From Ypsolopha sequella (taxonomy: Eukaryota; Arthropoda; Insecta; Lepidoptera; Ypsolophidae), in contig OW204011.1 in assembly GCA_934047225.1 (NCBI GenBank), positions 14,024,339 through 14,088,338 of the forward strand: a stretch of 64,000 bases of DNA. Direction: 5' to 3'. Made by a program: the position numbers and the translations under genes. The notes below the pieces were generated by a model that did not search any database, had not been told where the DNA came from, and saw only the letters and a program-made list of their open reading frames with translations. This document shows positions 20,509-30,898 of this stretch, piece by piece (position 1 is the stretch's first letter; each line of letters begins with the position of its first letter).

Positions 20509-21291
20509 ATGGTCAGGTCAAAGGTTACCAATGCCACCACAGTCGAGCCCCTAGCCGCCGTCAACACCATGGAGAAAAAGTTCCTGGATACAATGGCAGA
20601 CTTTGAAGCCCGGATGGTAGCTGCATCAAAAAGTCCTTTGAGTCTCGACCAACTGGCTGGTGAATTTGCAGTTTTTAAAGATTGGATGAAGGAGACAATT
20701 AGCCTTCTCCGGCAGCAGATATCATCAGTCTCCCAAGTTGTTGATGATATGGACAACCGGGGCAGACGAAAGTTTTTGCTATTCCGTGGCGTTGAAGAGT
20801 CAGGTGATGAAGATGTCTCCGCTGTGGTCACACAGACAATAAATCAGAAACTCAAATTGCCCGAGTTCACTGCTGCCTCCATCAGATCCTGTTACCGCCT
20901 TGGTAGGCCTCCACAAAACAAAAGTGGCTGCCGTCCAGTTCTTGTTAGGTTCTCTAGCATTGATATTAGATCATCAGTCTGGATGAAGAAAAAAGAGCTG
21001 AAGGGATGCCAAATTTCCATAGCTGAGTTCCTGACGGGGCGTCGCAGGCATATATTTGCTGAAGCTCGCAAAATGTACGGTGTCACTCGTTGCTGGACCC
21101 AGGATGGGAACCTGTTCCTAAAGCTGTCTGATGGCGAAAAGCTGCGGCTCAACACAATGGAGCAACTGCAGGAGTTTGCAGCCAAATATCCGCCCTCACC
21201 GTCGCCTGTAGCTCAAACTTCTACAGGCCGGACTAAGCGGGCTATTCCTGGAAAAAAATTATTGCTGTCATTCTATAGTATTCTATGGTAG
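20509..21291 (+). CDS. LINE ORF1 protein
   Basis: This 260-residue protein would be the nucleic-acid-binding partner of the element. Residues about 15-85 are rich in hydrophobic and charged heptad-like positions and are probably a coiled coil (VFKDWMKETISLLRQQISSV). The segment RRKFLLFRGVEESGDEDVSA to about residue 205, with CYRLGRP, RPVLVRFSS and AEFLTGRRRHIFAEARKMYG, resembles the RNA-binding domain of ORF1 proteins in L1/CR1-type elements. The C-terminus, RAIPGKKLLLSFYSILW, looks out of character and may be a frameshift or truncation. Confidence 0.75.
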   Translation: MVRSKVTNATTVEPLAAVNTMEKKFLDTMADFEARMVAASKSPLSLDQLAGEFAVFKDWMKETISLLRQQISSVSQVVDDMDNRGRRKFLLFRGVEESGDEDVSAVVTQTINQKLKLPEFTAASIRSCYRLGRPPQNKSGCRPVLVRFSSIDIRSSVWMKKKELKGCQISIAEFLTGRRRHIFAEARKMYGVTRCWTQDGNLFLKLSDGEKLRLNTMEQLQEFAAKYPPSPSPVAQTSTGRTKRAIPGKKLLLSFYSILW

Positions 21292-21936
21292 CTCTTAGAA
21301 CAGCCAGGTACTATTTTGGTTTAAAATACTTACTTTTAATGATACGCAATAGCAAATGTTCAACTTGCTATTTTTTGCTTCATCGGGTAGCCTGATATAC
21401 CTATATCTCCTCTTTTTATTTCTATTTGCAAAATAAAATTATTTCACCCACACTTTTGTGACGTTTTGCCGTTTCGTTCCGTTTTAAGATATTATAGTAC
21501 TAGTCTCAGCTTATGTTCCAGTCTTATTATGCAACATTAAACATTGTTAGTTATAATTTAAATCTAATTTATGAATTTTCTGCATAGATGTGTCTAATGT
21601 TGCGAATAACTATGGATAATAGTGAATAGTGTATTGTGACTTCAATAGTTAAATTAATTAAAACTCATAGATTATATATCATAGATTCATTAATACAACT
21701 TAATTGCATAACATAGTGTTTTGTATTGTATTCTTTGAGTTAATCAGAAATATTTCGAACAACATGTACTGTAGTGTTATAATAAGATTAATTTTGGTGA
21801 GCTAGCGGTGTTGTGGTACTTTGTTGTAGGTACCTATTTAGTTTTACCACTTTCACCTTATTTTTATTATATTATATATTTACATACTTTTAAGTTTTTA
21901 TATATTATTATATAATTAGTTATTTATATTCTTACA
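21292..21936 (+). other. Inter-ORF region of the LINE
   Basis: About 645 bases of AT-rich DNA with no frame of note. Two-ORF LINEs usually have short spacers or overlaps, so part of ORF1 may have decayed or something may have inserted here. Confidence 0.5.
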
Positions 21937-24885
21937 ATGGATTTATCATACAACTCGGAACTCTTCCATTCATTCGACTCGAACGACTCTTTTATTGATG
22001 CATTAGATGACTCTTTGGATAATCTTCACCTCAGTGATCTACTTCATAATACTTTTCAGCCACATAAGAAGAATCTAAACTTATGTCACATTAATGCACA
22101 AAGTATTCCCGGACACTACACTGAATTTCTCGCTACCTTTACCAGTAATAATATTCATGCCTGTCTTGTCTCGGAATCGTGGTTAAAACCCACACTGCCT
22201 TCTACCTCTGTTGCTATTCCGGGCTACGTTTTGATAAGAAACGACCGAACCGGTGCAGGTAGTGGCGGGGTTGCGATATATCTCCGCTCCGATATTAAAT
22301 ATAAAATTATTTCACATTCACCCTCTGAATATAACAGGGACAAGCCATTCATGGAATATATGTTCATTGAACTAGATTTTACTACTGCAAAATTTCTATT
22401 AGGTGTTGTGTACCCCCCACCAACAATTGATTACTTCAACACACTGGAACATTTACTGGTCACACATTTGCCCGAATATGAGCATGCTGTTATTATGGGT
22501 GATTTAAACACAAACCTGCTATGTGATGATACTCGATCGAATAACCTGCGGACTCTTACCTCATCTGTCAATGTCTCAATTATGCCACTTGATGCTACTC
22601 ATCATGTGGGTGACTCGCATACCTTGTTAGACCTTATTCTTACCCCTAATTCAGACCGAATTGCGTGCCATGGCCAGTTCACGGCATCTGGCTTTTCCCA
22701 TCATGACCTTATCTATGCCTCATACAAATTGAAAATTCCTAAGCCTAAGCCAAAGATCATACTTCAGCGAAACTTTGCTGCCATGTCTGTTGACAAACTT
22801 ATAATTGATGCTAAGGCCATCAATTGGTCCGAGTTAGAGCATGCCGAGACAATTGATGACAAAATAGAACTATTTAACAAAATAGTGACTGAACTCTATG
22901 ATGTCCATGCTCCTATACACCCAGTCCGTATGAAACGTCCGCCTACACCTTGGCTTACTGGAGAAATACGTAAGGTCATGGCCACTAGGGATAAACTCAG
23001 ACGCAAGCATAAAAAACACCCATCTGAAAGCAACTGGAATAGGTTTAAAAGTGCTAGGAACCACTGCAATCAGATGGTTAGGAATGCGAAACGACGCCAT
23101 ATACACACTTCTATCGAAAAATGCAATCCTAAAAATCTCTGGCAATTTCTCCGTACTCTGGGGTTTGGCAAATGTCGGCAAATTCTTAACCCATCCTTGG
23201 ATATTAATGGATTAAATAAACATTTTTCCTCCCCCCCACACACCATTGATCCAATATTAAAAGATAGTACCATTCAACGCATCTCAGCTGCTCCTTCTCT
23301 GTCTCATCATACTTTTGATTTCACACCAGTTCTCGTCTCCGATATTCGTAAAATTATTCTCTCTATCCCAAGTAAAGCTGTAGGCCACGACACTATTGGC
23401 CGTGATCTTCTCCTCCCTATTCTGGAAATCATTCTCCCTGTCGTTACCCACATTGTGAACTTTTCTCTAACATCAAATACTTTCCCTGCATCGTGGAAAC
23501 TGGCATACATGGTTCCAGTTCCTAAAATTTCTGAACCCTTAGAGTTCAAAGACTACCGTCCAATCTCTATACTTCCTTTTCTCTCTAAAGTTCTCGAACG
23601 GGTGGTCAATCGTCAATTAATGAATTTTCTTCACTCAAATGAACTTTTAAATCCATTTCAATCGGGATTTCGTCCATCCCACAGTACATGTACTGCTCTC
23701 ATTAAGATTACTGACGACTTTCGTAAAGCTATGGATGATAGGCAACTCACCCTCCTTACCCTTCTTGATTTCAGCAGCGCTTTTAATTGTGTTGACTATG
23801 ATATCCTCCTGGCCATCCTCCGTTCTTTAAATATTTCTGATTCAGCTACTAAGTGGTTCCATTCGTATCTCTATGGCCGACAGCAGCGTATACGCTCTGA
23901 TGATAATTTCTCTGATTGGTGTGACGTTACAGCTGGCGTCCCTCAGGGTGGTGTGCTATCCCCTCTTCTATTCTCCGTCTTTATAAACACCCTCACATCC
24001 GTCATTAACTTTAGTTGTTATCATATGTACGCTGACGACCTGCAACTCTATATGTCCTTTAAGCAGGACCTAATTTCAGTAGCTATACAGAAAATGACTT
24101 CTGACCTTGACCACATCAGTAAATGGACAGAACAATTCGGACTCCTTATAAACCCATCAAAAACACAGGTCATGATAGTTGGCAGCAGGGCTCTCATAGA
24201 CAAAATGGACCTCAGCTCACTTCCCCCAGTCTGTTTAAATAGCACACCTCTTAAGTTCTGTAAATCTGTAAAGAATCTGGGGCTCTATATCCAGAACAAT
24301 ATGTCATGGGACCTGCATGTCTCTGAACTTAGCAAAAAGATCTTTGGATCTATACACTCTCTTAAACGAATGCAAAGATTTTTACCATATTCTGCTAAGA
24401 TCATGCTGATTAATTCACTCTTGCTCCCCATCTTAGACTATGCCGATGTCTGTTACCCTGATCTTACTGAAGGATTGTTAAATAAGCTTGATCGTCTCCT
24501 TAATTTATTCATACGGTACATTTTTGGCCTCCGTAAGTACGACCATGTGTCGCAATCCCGTTCTGATCTTAACTGGCTTAATATCCGAAATCGACGTAAC
24601 GCTCATATTTTAACGCTTCTTTGGAACATCCTCAATGATCCCCTCTCCCCCTCTTACCTGAAAGAAAGTTTCGTTTCCCGTGATTCCCTTGGTCGCCTTC
24701 ATCGCCCAGAGAACCATTTACTTTTGTTCACCCCCTCACATAAAACTGACATGTTTACAAATTCATTCACAATTTACGCAATACGTCTTTGGAATAGCTT
24801 ACCACTCATTATTCGAGAGTCTTCATCAATAGCTGTTTTTAAAAATAGAGTCATGCAGCACTTTTTACATATGCAAAGTAATTAA
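21937..24885 (+). CDS. LINE ORF2: endonuclease and reverse transcriptase
   Basis: This 982-residue protein nicks target DNA and copies its own RNA. The N-terminal apurinic-type endonuclease shows LNLCHINAQSIPG (about residue 46), SESWLKP, GDLNTNL (about 188) and SHHDLIYASYKL (about 253). RT motifs follow: DYRPISILPFLSKVLERVV, FQSGFRPSHSTCTAL, LLDFSSAFNCVDYDIL, AGVPQGGVLSPLLFSVF, and the catalytic YADD at 698-701. The C-terminal part has LGLYIQNNMSWDLHV and NSLLLPILDYADVCY. All key residues I can check are present. The ATG at 21937 gives a normal length and is the first in frame after an AT-rich leader. Confidence 0.92.
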   Translation: MDLSYNSELFHSFDSNDSFIDALDDSLDNLHLSDLLHNTFQPHKKNLNLCHINAQSIPGHYTEFLATFTSNNIHACLVSESWLKPTLPSTSVAIPGYVLIRNDRTGAGSGGVAIYLRSDIKYKIISHSPSEYNRDKPFMEYMFIELDFTTAKFLLGVVYPPPTIDYFNTLEHLLVTHLPEYEHAVIMGDLNTNLLCDDTRSNNLRTLTSSVNVSIMPLDATHHVGDSHTLLDLILTPNSDRIACHGQFTASGFSHHDLIYASYKLKIPKPKPKIILQRNFAAMSVDKLIIDAKAINWSELEHAETIDDKIELFNKIVTELYDVHAPIHPVRMKRPPTPWLTGEIRKVMATRDKLRRKHKKHPSESNWNRFKSARNHCNQMVRNAKRRHIHTSIEKCNPKNLWQFLRTLGFGKCRQILNPSLDINGLNKHFSSPPHTIDPILKDSTIQRISAAPSLSHHTFDFTPVLVSDIRKIILSIPSKAVGHDTIGRDLLLPILEIILPVVTHIVNFSLTSNTFPASWKLAYMVPVPKISEPLEFKDYRPISILPFLSKVLERVVNRQLMNFLHSNELLNPFQSGFRPSHSTCTALIKITDDFRKAMDDRQLTLLTLLDFSSAFNCVDYDILLAILRSLNISDSATKWFHSYLYGRQQRIRSDDNFSDWCDVTAGVPQGGVLSPLLFSVFINTLTSVINFSCYHMYADDLQLYMSFKQDLISVAIQKMTSDLDHISKWTEQFGLLINPSKTQVMIVGSRALIDKMDLSSLPPVCLNSTPLKFCKSVKNLGLYIQNNMSWDLHVSELSKKIFGSIHSLKRMQRFLPYSAKIMLINSLLLPILDYADVCYPDLTEGLLNKLDRLLNLFIRYIFGLRKYDHVSQSRSDLNWLNIRNRRNAHILTLLWNILNDPLSPSYLKESFVSRDSLGRLHRPENHLLLFTPSHKTDMFTNSFTIYAIRLWNSLPLIIRESSSIAVFKNRVMQHFLHMQSN

Positions 24886-25266
24886 TAGCTCATTTACTTT
24901 TATCAATCCTTGTATGAGTTTTGAATCTTTCTCTTAATTGCATATTATATTTAAATAATATGTATTTGTATATATGTATGTATGTATTTTTTATTATTTG
25001 TATTTTATAGTAAGTACATTTGTTTTATATGTAGATTATGTAGATATTATGCTCCGTTTGTTTATATGAATATTTTAATGCCTCTGTCATTTATTCTACG
25101 ATAATATATTCTGTATATTCTGTATTGTTTCTACGATACCTTTCCCGGCACTACCCAATAACGATCCACAGCACCAAAGGTTAACTGGAAGACAATGCTA
25201 GATAGCATTAAGTTCGCCTTCTGTACAATTTTTAGTGCAATAAAGAATTTTATTATTATTATTATT

Positions 25267-25959
25267 GGCTTCATCACGAAGCAACACTGGTATTAACTAA
25301 ATCAAACTAAAGAATCACTTAATACTAAAATGTTTTAACTAGTAATTCACCAATACTGTTTTAGTATTAGTTAAGTATAATATTTCTTAACTATCACTCC
25401 TTCAATTGTAACTTGTCTTAACTTTATCTAAACGAGCCTTACAAAATCTGTTTTGTCTAATGTCTGACTTTATTAGGAAAAATAAGATTTAACGCCATTT
25501 TGCACTTTAAGTGAAAAATTTATAATACATTTCCCGACATAACTTCAGCAAAAAATAGACAAAATTGAAGTTATATTTTTGCTATAGTAATTTTAACTAT
25601 ATTTATAACTCACATAACCAACTTAAAATGCTGTTTTAACATTGTTTGTACCAGATCATGACGAATTGTGCATTAAATTTCAGACTCATGCTTTATAAAC
25701 CTCACTTATTAGTGTTAAATGCCACATACCAAAAATTTTAACAACTAAACAAGAAATACAAAGTTAAGTTATGCACTTTGTGCTAAGCGACTGGCGTTTA
25801 ACCTTTAAGGTTACCTCTATAACCGAGAGTGTACCGCAGACAAAAGGTATGAATAAATATTTATGAGTATTTATGGAGGCTTGAATATTTATTTATAAAT
25901 AAATTTATATATTTATTTAATAAATGTAAATTATAATTTGCACAACTTGTTCAAATATT
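25267..25959. other. Unassigned AT-rich spacer
   Basis: No gene or repeat recognised. Confidence 0.35.
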
Positions 25960-26185
25960 TTCAAGACGACAACGCCACTGAAACGTTTAAGAGCTGGTGC
26001 GACTAATTCACATTTCCAGTGAAGAAAGTAAATATTGAAAGAATGCCGCCTCTAAGAGTCACTCTTCTCGTCGCCGTGATAAGATATTATTCGACATGTA
26101 ATTCTATATTATATGCTTTAATCTTTTAAAAATAATAAAATGCGTAAATATTATTTAGTTTTTAATATGCCGTAACATATTTTGG
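25960..26185. repeat. Interspersed repeat B, copy 2 (uninterrupted)
   Basis: The sequence from TTCAAGACGACAACGCCACT to TTAATATGCCGTAACATATT matches the two flanks around the MITE at 10881-11221. It represents the empty-site form of the repeat. Confidence 0.7.
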
Positions 26186-26662
26186 TTTGCGAATCTCTCC
26201 CTCTAGTGAGATGGCTCGCCGGGCCTCGCCCGCCCCACCTGCCTCTACACACACGCATATAGCTATATATATATGTATTGGCGCCTATACATACATACAC
26301 ATCCACATCCGTGCAGGTTCTAACCATGCAAATCTAGACTCGGACTTGACTATTGAATTAATTTCCACATTGTGTCTGAACTGATACCATGTTATTGATA
26401 TCGGATATATATTAATCGATTAAGTTAATATACTATTATTTACTTGATTCAAGATATCTAAGCCATAAAAGGAAAGGTTAAGAAGAGATAAACACAGGCA
26501 TATGCTTTAAAGACTCTACTAATTTAATAAATCTTTTATCGTTGATCTCGAAATGGCCCAAAATGAATTTAATAAAGGGGAAAGACAACGACTACAAAAA
26601 ACCCCTTTGGCCTTATTATCTATAGTTTATCTAGTACATAAGAATTACATTTTTAAGACAAC
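26186..26662. other. Unassigned spacer
   Basis: Contains a GC-rich patch (GGCTCGCCGGGCCTCGCCCG, 26213-26232) and CA/TA-rich simple sequence. No gene recognised. Confidence 0.3.
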
Positions 26663-27070
26663 TATACATTTATTTCTTTAAACGATTTCATGATTCAGAT
26701 TCGAACTGAATTATTCTTTGTATAACAATATATGTATTAAACAAGCCTACTTGTTTACATCACCAGTGAGACAATATTTACGCTACCAACACACAACCAT
26801 ACATCTATTTCTTTAAACGATTTCAAGATTCAGAGTCGAACTGACCTCTCTTTGTATAACAATATTACTTGTTTACATCACCAGTATAGAACATATCGCA
26901 TAACTGGGACATGATCACTGTGTCTTTCTTTATAAATAAATAATCCGTCGGTTCGAACGACAGATTGGCACAGGTCTATTAAACTGAGCTCTCTCCCTTG
27001 TATAACAAATATGTATAAACAATCCTCACTTGTTTATATCATCAGAGACAATATGAACGTAAATATCTAC
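26663..27070. repeat. Diverged tandem repeat, about three units
   Basis: The phrases TATTTCTTTAAACGATTTCA, then GATTCAGANTCGAACTGA, CTTTGTATAACAATAT and ACTTGTTTACATCACCAG recur in the same order starting near 26668 and 26808. A third, poorer set (CCTTGTATAACAAATATGTA, ACTTGTTTATATCATCAG) lies at about 26990-27045. Units are 120-150 bases and have diverged, so the array is old. Confidence 0.6.
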
Positions 27071-28330
27071 TAACGAGTCGCCTCTGTCAGCTTTGTCTCA
27101 AGAGAATTTTTAGAGCAATAAAGAACACATAAATAATTTGTCAGAGCATGCAATTTTTATGTTGCTTACATGACCGATTATATTAGACATGTATCGGAAT
27201 CTCTGTACATTTCGTTAAATGTTAAATAACATTGCGTTCTCTAACAAATACAAGGTTTATATCGGTAAATATACAATATTGTGGAATATAGTTTCAACCC
27301 CTCGCTTTTAACTACTTTGCTCGAAAATGGAGCCAATATTCCATTGATAACGTTATGTTACCACTTAACTTGAATTTTAATAGTTAGAAAAATTCAATCA
27401 CAATATCGATTTTTAACCGAAGGTTTTATGTATGTACTTAGCTTTATTTCGTGATCCCCGCGTCGATATCGTCACAACTATTACTTGCTTTAGCTTTAGC
27501 TTGTCAACAATTTTGATTTAAAATTTCACAATAAATAAAATTAGACAAACAATTATATTTGTTTATCTCTTGGACAAATCAGTGTCCTCTCCTTTACGTG
27601 TCAAAACCTCGACTCACTCTCTCTCCTTTTCTCATTTTACAACAAAGCTTCCCAAACATATCTTAACAACTAATTAATCTACTTTCACTCTTATCACTGC
27701 ACTTATAATGTCTAATTTCACTTAAGCACAGCTCCGCTATTATCGACTTCGACGCACGCCCATGCCTATGACGTCACGTTCTCTTGACTTGTGATTGGCT
27801 GGTCAAACGATGACGCAATCGTCACCATTTTTCGCACGCTTTCTCCCAATCCAGGACTTCCCACCAAACAGCTAGGCCTTCTCCAACTGTAGTCAGCACA
27901 AATCTAGGTTTCAAACCCAAACCCTTGCCTTTGCGCAATAATCCACCTCGATCTCTCCTTTGGCTGTAATTAGAAGATAAATTCCCAGTACAATATCATT
28001 TGTCCTTGAACAAATTTATCCTTAGAATTTGAGTTGTTAAAGCTCAAATTCACACAACAATCAAAGAACGTTGTCTACTACACTCTGCCTGCTTCCGTGA
28101 TCCACATCTGTGTTGCATATCTCATTTAAACGCTGCCTATGCGTATGCGAACAAAAAATAATTATTGACAACTGACCCACCCGTAGTGCAGGCACTAATT
28201 TATGACTTCGTTCTTAGGAATAGCAAATTTATCCTTTTATTTTTTTTTCTTTAAAATACTTATTTCGCTTTCGTGGTGCTTTATGAATGTGTGTGTGCAA
28301 AGAATTTGCATGCCATCACACTAGACATGA
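27071..28330. other. Unassigned non-coding stretch
   Basis: No open frame of interest. The part around 27740-27850 is less AT-rich, with TGACGTCACG, GTGATTGGCTGG and ATGACGCAATCGTCA; CRE-like and CCAAT-like words are present, but there is no start of transcription or gene to attach them to. Confidence 0.3.
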
Positions 28331-29149
28331 AAGGTTTAACAATAATATAAATTTATTCAAACAATTAACTTAAATAACAATAAAATTAAAATAAAAAGGA
28401 CTAAAATAAATACATCTAAACTAAACTAAAAATATCCTTAGAAATAAACTAAAACACCTTAAAAGATAAACTTTATTATAAATAAAAAACTTCGTCCAAA
28501 TCGCTGCTCTGCGGCAAGGTGCCTAGTGTGCTGGCAATATTCCCACGCTGGATTGCTAAGCTTAAGGTGGCTCCGTCGGAATGATTAGCAACTCGATTCG
28601 TGGTGGTTGAAATTTCGAACAAGACCGTAGTAAAATAAAGTCCTTATCAGCTCGCACTGCAACATAGCTGTTACGTCAGTCGCTGCGGCTGATAAGTGTG
28701 AAAATAGTGCGTTTTTAATTTATTTTATCCAAAACAAAATTAATTTCCAAAAACTGAGGAAACCAAATCATTTTATTTTATGTTTTATAGAAGTTTATAA
28801 ATTTTCATACTGTTTCGATAAAAAACGCAGCAGTTATGTTGTTACAAGTGAAAAAAAGATCGAGAAATAAGGGTAAACTTGGAATTTTCTTGCTTCACTT
28901 TTGTATGTTATAATGAAACTCAGGAAAAACCACATCACTATTTGTATCATGCAGATTACTATGTATTTTTCTTCTGTTGAAAAATGCTATAGTTACCGGA
29001 TAAAATGGTTACAAAGTAACTTAGTTCAAGGTCGTTGGTGTTGGGAGAAACCTTAATCGCTGCCCGAGGAATGTGCCAGCCCGTGGGTCACCCGTGACGC
29101 TGACCAGGCGCGCAGAGATTTCTTTAAGAAGACTACGCGCCTCGTAGTC
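28331..29149 (-). mobile_element. Retroelement end, family A, copy 3, split by an insertion
   Basis: On the minus strand 29149-29057 encodes LLKEISARLVSVTGDPRAG then TFLGQR, and 28561-28490 continues LAIQRGNIAS then TLGTLPQSSDLDEVFYL and stop. The reading resumes exactly across a TTAA, with the codons of QRLSLA restored when the 487-bp insert and one TTAA are ignored. An A/T-rich 3' tail runs to about 28331. The host frame was intact when the insert arrived. Confidence 0.8.
28566..29052. mobile_element. 487-bp TTAA-targeted non-autonomous insertion
   Basis: It is bordered by TTAA at 28562-28565 and 29053-29056 and interrupts a conserved coding motif, so both boundaries are exact to the base. 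The left end is GGTGGCTCC and the right end, read on the other strand, is GGTTTCTCC: short imperfect inverted repeats starting GGT. TTAA duplication occurs in piggyBac and Kolobok transposons. No coding frame lies inside. Confidence 0.75.
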
Positions 29150-30898
29150 TTATTCAATTTATTTAAAAACAACAAAGGTTCACATTTGTTAGTAACACAC
29201 AAAGGTTCTTATTCTATGTTAGTTATCCTATTTTATAATACAATGTTACATTATAGGTATCGGTACGTGACCAATACCTTAGCCAGGTGACGTATGATGG
29301 GCGAGTTGTGTCTCCCTGCTATGGTCTTCAAGATGGAGTTGGGGCTGTCCCACACCCTGCAGGGCAATGAGGCTGCTCTCTTTAATATGGAGTTGGTGCT
29401 GGCCCGCACCCTGCAGGGCAATGAGGTTGCTCTCTTCAAGATGGAGTTGGGGCTGGCCCGCACCCTGCAGGGTAATAAGATTGCTCTCTTCAAGATGAAG
29501 TTGGGGCTGGCCCGCACCCTGCAGGGCAATGAGGTTGCTCTCTTCAAGATGGAGTTGGGGCTGGCCCGCACCCTGCAGGGTAATGAGATTGCTCTCTTCA
29601 AGATGGAGTTGGGGCTGGCCCGCACCCTGCAGGGTAATGAGATTGCTCTCTTCAAGATGGAGTTGGGGCTGGCCCGCACCCTGCAGGGTAATGAGATTGC
29701 TCTCTTCAAGATGGAGTTGGGGCTGGCCCGCACCCTGCAAGGTAATGAGGTTGCTCTCTTCAAGATGGAGTTGGGGCTGGCCCGCACCCTGCAGGGTAAT
29801 GAGATTGCTCTCTTCAAGATGGAGTTGGGGCTGGCCCGCACCCTGCAGGGTAATGAGATTGCTCTCTTCAAGATGGAGTTGGGGCTGGCCCGCACCTTGC
29901 AGGGTAATGAGATTGCTCTCTTCAAGATGGAGTTGGGGCTGGCCCGAACCCTGCAGAGCAATGAGCCTGCTCTCTACTAGATGGAGTCGGGGCTGGCCCA
30001 CACCCTGCAGGGCAATGCGGTTGCTCTCTTCAAGATGGAGTTGGGGCTGGCCCGCACCCTGCAGGGTAATGAGATTGCTCTCTTCAAGATGGAGTTGGGG
30101 CTGGCCCGCACCCTGCAGGGTAATGAGATTGCTCTCTTCAAGATGGAGTTGGGGCTGGCCCGCACCTTGCAGGGTAATGAGATTGCTCTCTTCAAGATGG
30201 AGTTGGGGCTGGCCCGAACCCTGCAGAGCAATGAGCCTGCTCTCTACTAGATGGAGTCGGGGCTGGCCCACACCCTGCAGGGCAATGCGGTTGCTCTCTT
30301 CAAGATGAAGTTGGGGCTGGCTCGCACCCTGCAGGGTAATGAGATTGCTCTCTTCAAGATGGAGTTGGGGCTGGCCCGCACCCTGCAAGGTAATGAGGTT
30401 GCTCTCTTCAAGATGGAGTTGGGGCTGGCCCGCATCCTGCAGTGTAATGAGATTGCTCTCTTCAAGATGGAGTTGGGGCTGGCCCGCACCCTGCAGGGTA
30501 ATGAGATTGCTCTCTTCAAGATGGAGTTGGGGCTGGCCCGCACTCTGCAGGGTAATGAGATTGCTCTCTTCAAGATGGAGTTGGGTCTGGCCCGCACCCT
30601 GCAGGGTAATGAGATTGCTCTCTTCAAGATGGAGTTGGGGCTGGCTCGCACCCTGCAGGGTAATGAGATTGCTCTCTTCAAGATGGAGTTGGGGCTGGCC
30701 CGCACCCTGCAGGGTAATGAGATTGCTCTCTTCAAGATGGAATTGGGGCTGGCTCGCACCCTGAAGAGCAATGAGGCTGCTCTCTTCCGCACAATAGCGA
30801 AATAATCATCAGTGCAGACCTCCGCAAATATGCCTGACGCGCTGCAGAAACGGGGCAGCTCCACCAGCATCCTGAACCCTTTATTGTCTGGACCCGTA
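29150..30898 (-). mobile_element. 5'-truncated LINE carrying an amplified coding minisatellite
   Basis: The minus frame opens near 30898 with GFRMLVELPRFCSASGIFAE then TDDYFAIVRKRAASLLFRVR, matching the C-terminal region of the LINE at 51280-52887 (FRMLLGLPRSYSASGMFADA). It then enters 27 copies of an 18-codon unit and exits through LKTIAGRHNSPIIRHLAKVL to a stop at 29251. Two repeat units carry a TAG on this strand (29978-29980 and 30248-30250), so the frame is now broken. An AAATAAATTGAATAA tail ends near 29150, against the next element. Confidence 0.8.
29333..30790. repeat. 54-bp minisatellite, 27 units in perfect register
   Basis: Unit starts fall at 29333, 29387 and every 54 bases to 30737, with no insertion or deletion: 27 x 54 = 1458 bases. 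A typical unit has ATGGAGTTGGGGCTGGCCCG then CACCCTGCAGGGTAATGAGA then TTGCTCTCTTCAAG. Because 54 is a multiple of three, several frames stay open for hundreds of codons; only the minus frame (RAISLPCRVRASPNSILK) links to LINE protein on both sides. A variant pair of units at 29927-30034 recurs at 30197-30304, exactly 270 bases (five units) away. Confidence 0.95.

Larger units (their letters stand above)
20190..25266 (+). mobile_element. Near-complete two-ORF LINE
   Basis: The element includes an ORF1 (20509-21291), an ORF2 with endonuclease and RT (21937-24885) and a 3' end in an ATT repeat (TTTTATTATTATTATTATT, 25247-25266). The 5' limit is not sharp and is placed by eye. Both main frames are free of stops. 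ORF content and tail suggest the CR1/Jockey side of LINE diversity, not assigned further. The 645-base gap between the ORFs is unusually long. Confidence 0.85.

Noticed and set aside
27740..27850. A functional promoter from CRE-like and CCAAT-like words
   Set aside because: Short words of this kind occur by chance and no transcript start or exon can be tied to them.
29279..30388. 369-codon minus-strand frame and several long plus-strand frames over the 54-bp array
   Set aside because: They are open only because the repeat length is a multiple of three. None joins recognisable protein at its edges, whereas the other minus frame joins LINE sequence on both sides.
29333..30790. CRISPR-like regular repeat
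   Set aside because: Units are contiguous with no unique spacers, the setting is a eukaryotic LINE, and no cas genes are present.
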